From: Rhizobium sp. Q54
GTDB taxonomy: Bacteria > Bacteroidota > Bacteroidia > Flavobacteriales > Flavobacteriaceae
Length of the DNA: 7,480 nt
Direction of reading: 5' to 3'
Assembly: GCA_943324395.2 (NCBI GenBank)
Contig: CALPLL020000091.1
Coordinates: 1 to 7,480, forward strand
Shown piece by piece: positions 5,696 through 7,480 of the stretch (position 1 is the stretch's first letter; each line of letters starts with the position of its first letter). The notes under the pieces are model-generated. The model did not search any database. It was not told where the DNA came from and saw nothing but the letters and a program-made list of their open reading frames with translations. Both the position numbers and the translations under genes were made by a program.

Positions 5696-7480
5696 ATGAA
5701 AAAAATTACACTAATATTAATAACACTTTTATTCTCATTCACTGGATTTTCACAAGCATTAAACGAAGGATTTGAAACTCCAACATCTGCCTTTGGAATA
5801 CCTGCAAACTGGGCAATATTTCAAAGCGCAATTGCTACTGAGCTTTGGTATTCAGATGGAATTACTAGAGGAACTGCTCCTCACTCAGGAACTAAACAAG
5901 CGATACTTCTTGGAGAGAATCTAGGAGTAGGAAATTCTTCAAAATATTATTTAGCCACCCCATTAGTTACTATTCCTTTAAATGGTCAGTTGCGATTTTG
6001 GGTAAAAACTAGCCAACAAGGTGATCAAGGAGGCGTTTTTAAAGTTAAAGTTGCTTCGGGTGCTTTAGCCGCTAACCAAATAACCGAAACTGCTTATACA
6101 ACAACTCTTCAAACCTATACTGAATCTCAGTTAAGTACTAATGTTTCTCCAGCGCCAATTGTTTGGGAGGAACAAGTAATTGATTTTCCGCCAGCTACTT
6201 ATCCAGCAGGAACACAAGTTTATATTGCATTTGTTTCAGAAGTAACTCAAACTTCGCCTTTACGCGGGGATGATTTTTTTCTAGATGATGTTTTAGTAGT
6301 TTCAAGATGTTTGGAACCAAGTTCTTTAGCTTTAGGAACGGTAACCTCAACAAGCGCAGTATTAAGCTGGACCAATCCAAATGGACCAACTTATGGCAAT
6401 CCTTGTAATCAATGGGAAATAGAAATTGTTCCCTCAACTCAATTAACTCCTACAGGTGCCGGAATTATAATAAATACAAATCCTTATACCGCAACAACAT
6501 TAACAGCAGCTCCTTTTGCTCCTTTGTTGCCTTTAACACAATATAGATATTACGTTCGCTCTAAGTGTACTTTTTCCGGCAGTATTTGGGCTGGACCATT
6601 TGCGTTTACTACCGCTCCTGGACCAGCGGTTTGTGGGGGTAATTTTGTTGACCCTGGAGGGTTAAGTAATTATCCTAACGGAGTAACAGCAACTTCTTTA
6701 GGTACCAACACCATTTGTCCAGTAACTCCTGGCGACGTTGTAACAGTAACTTTTACGTCGTTTGCAACAGAAGCAACTGCGGATAAATTAAAAGTTTACA
6801 ATGGGAGTGGCACTGCAGGAACTCTTTTAGGAACATATTCTGGAACATTAACAGGAACGGCTTTACCAGGACCATTTACTTCTACTGCTGCTGACGGATG
6901 TTTAACATTTGTATTTACATCAGACGGATCAGTTAATGCTGCAGGGTGGTTGGCAAATATTACATGTGCACCAATTCCAACTTGTACCAAACCAAATACT
7001 TTAACAAGTTCAACAATCACAGCTACTTCGGTTTCAGTTGGATGGACACAACCTGCAAATCCTGGCGGAGGTTTCGCAACAGCTTGGCAATATATTGCTT
7101 TACCTTGTGGAACCGCAGCCCCAAATTCAACTTCTACAGGATGGGGATCTGCAACATCAAATCCATTTGTAATTACTGGGCTATCCGCAGGAACTTGTTA
7201 CGACATTTATGTAAGAGCATATTGTTCCTCAACAGACGTTAGTGCCTGGTCAACATTACCTGTAACAATAACAACCTTACCTGGTTGTGGAGGGTCATTT
7301 TTTGACCCAGGAGGACAAAATGGAAACTATACAAACAACATTGCTGCAGCCGCAGGAACAACTACAATTTGCCCTTCAATTCCAGGACAATTAGTAACAG
7401 TTACATTTAACTCATTTAATACAGAAAGTGGGCTTGACATTTTAAAGGTATACGATGGTAACAGCACTGCCGGAACATTA
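5696..7480 (+). CDS. Large secreted modular protein with jelly-roll, Fn3-like and CUB-like domains (3' end off window)
   Basis: An uninterrupted frame runs from ATG 5696 to the window end: 595 codons with no stop, so the gene is 3' truncated. Residues 1-20 (MKKITLILITLLFSFTGFSQ) form a Sec signal peptide, cleaved near residue 19-21. Residues about 22-203 (NEGFETP... NWAIFQ ... GDDFFLDDVLV) resemble the jelly-roll MAM/cleaved-adhesin or choice-of-anchor J domains of flavobacterial surface proteins. Then follow a fibronectin III-like domain (about 205-308), a CUB-like domain (313-424; Cys313, 341, 402, 424; LKVYNG core), a second Fn3-like domain (about 430-528) and the start of a second CUB-like domain (from Cys531; LKVYDG core). 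The composition is rich in Thr, Ser, Gly and Ala. Such proteins often end in a type IX secretion sorting domain and act in adhesion or as enzymes; the deciding C-terminus is not visible. It has its own promoter, divergent from hflX. Confidence 0.93.
   Translation, partial: MKKITLILITLLFSFTGFSQALNEGFETPTSAFGIPANWAIFQSAIATELWYSDGITRGTAPHSGTKQAILLGENLGVGNSSKYYLATPLVTIPLNGQLRFWVKTSQQGDQGGVFKVKVASGALAANQITETAYTTTLQTYTESQLSTNVSPAPIVWEEQVIDFPPATYPAGTQVYIAFVSEVTQTSPLRGDDFFLDDVLVVSRCLEPSSLALGTVTSTSAVLSWTNPNGPTYGNPCNQWEIEIVPSTQLTPTGAGIIINTNPYTATTLTAAPFAPLLPLTQYRYYVRSKCTFSGSIWAGPFAFTTAPGPAVCGGNFVDPGGLSNYPNGVTATSLGTNTICPVTPGDVVTVTFTSFATEATADKLKVYNGSGTAGTLLGTYSGTLTGTALPGPFTSTAADGCLTFVFTSDGSVNAAGWLANITCAPIPTCTKPNTLTSSTITATSVSVGWTQPANPGGGFATAWQYIALPCGTAAPNSTSTGWGSATSNPFVITGLSAGTCYDIYVRAYCSSTDVSAWSTLPVTITTLPGCGGSFFDPGGQNGNYTNNIAAAAGTTTICPSIPGQLVTVTFNSFNTESGLDILKVYDGNSTAGTL
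6632..7480 (+). repeat. Tandem CUB-Fn3 protein repeat, 218-residue period (second copy cut off)
   Basis: Within the secreted protein gene, the block from 6632 to 7285 (CUB-like plus Fn3-like domain, 218 codons) begins to repeat at 7286. Matching landmarks are CGGNFVDPGG and CGGSFFDPGG, TICPVTPGDVVTVTF and TICPSIPGQLVTVTF, LKVYNGSGTAGTL and LKVYDGNSTAGTL. The spacing between the first two cysteines of each CUB copy is identical (Cys313-Cys341 and Cys531-Cys559, 28 residues). The similarity is stronger in protein than in DNA, so this is an old domain duplication, not a recent tandem copy. Confidence 0.88.

Noticed and set aside
5560..5696. Possible small RNA or riboswitch in the divergent region
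   Set aside because: The stretch is low-complexity A/T with a T-tract. No stable stem or known aptamer pattern is visible beyond the promoter box.
6195..7242. Open frames on the - strand (6195-6437, 6796-7020) and in another + frame (6946-7242) within the right-hand region
   Set aside because: The + strand frame from 5696 is open across the whole region with a signal peptide and clear domain motifs, so these are out-of-frame shadows.

Overview
The window is AT-rich and looks like a chromosomal segment of a flavobacterium (Bacteroidota, close to Flavobacterium). This rests on the protein sequences, the A/T-only leaders in place of Shine-Dalgarno sites, two -7 boxes of the Bacteroidota type TAnnTTTG, and short flavobacterial-style intergenic repeats. 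No RNA gene, insertion sequence, integrase, CRISPR array or defence module was found.

Left part (1-4277, all + strand): the downstream half of a SUF iron-sulfur cluster assembly operon. It holds sufD (5' end cut by the window edge), sufS (cysteine desulfurase), a small predicted lipoprotein of unknown function, sufE (sulfur acceptor), a SufT-like MIP18/DUF59 protein and a protein that resembles the Bacteroidota family DUF2480. SufS and SufE take sulfur from cysteine. SufD belongs to the SufBCD scaffold, whose B and C subunits should lie to the left. The SufT-like protein probably helps cluster assembly or delivery. The lipoprotein is the misfit: its stop codon overlaps the sufE start (ATGA), so it is built into the operon, yet its product should sit outside the inner membrane. 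The two gaps around the SufT-like gene carry a short A/T repeat and a long imperfect hairpin.

Middle part (4281-5510, - strand): hflX, a ribosome-associated GTPase gene, convergent with the SUF operon and only 3 nt from it.

Right part (5511-7480): a 185-nt divergent promoter region, then a large secreted protein gene (+ strand, from 5696) that runs off the window. Its first 595 codons encode a signal peptide, a jelly-roll or MAM-like domain, and alternating fibronectin type III-like and CUB-like domains with a 218-residue repeat period. This is typical of cell-surface or type IX-secreted flavobacterial proteins, but the diagnostic C-terminus is off the window.

Most of the window is conserved core genome. 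The least explained items are the embedded lipoprotein, the DUF2480-like protein, the intergenic hairpin and the truncated modular secreted protein.
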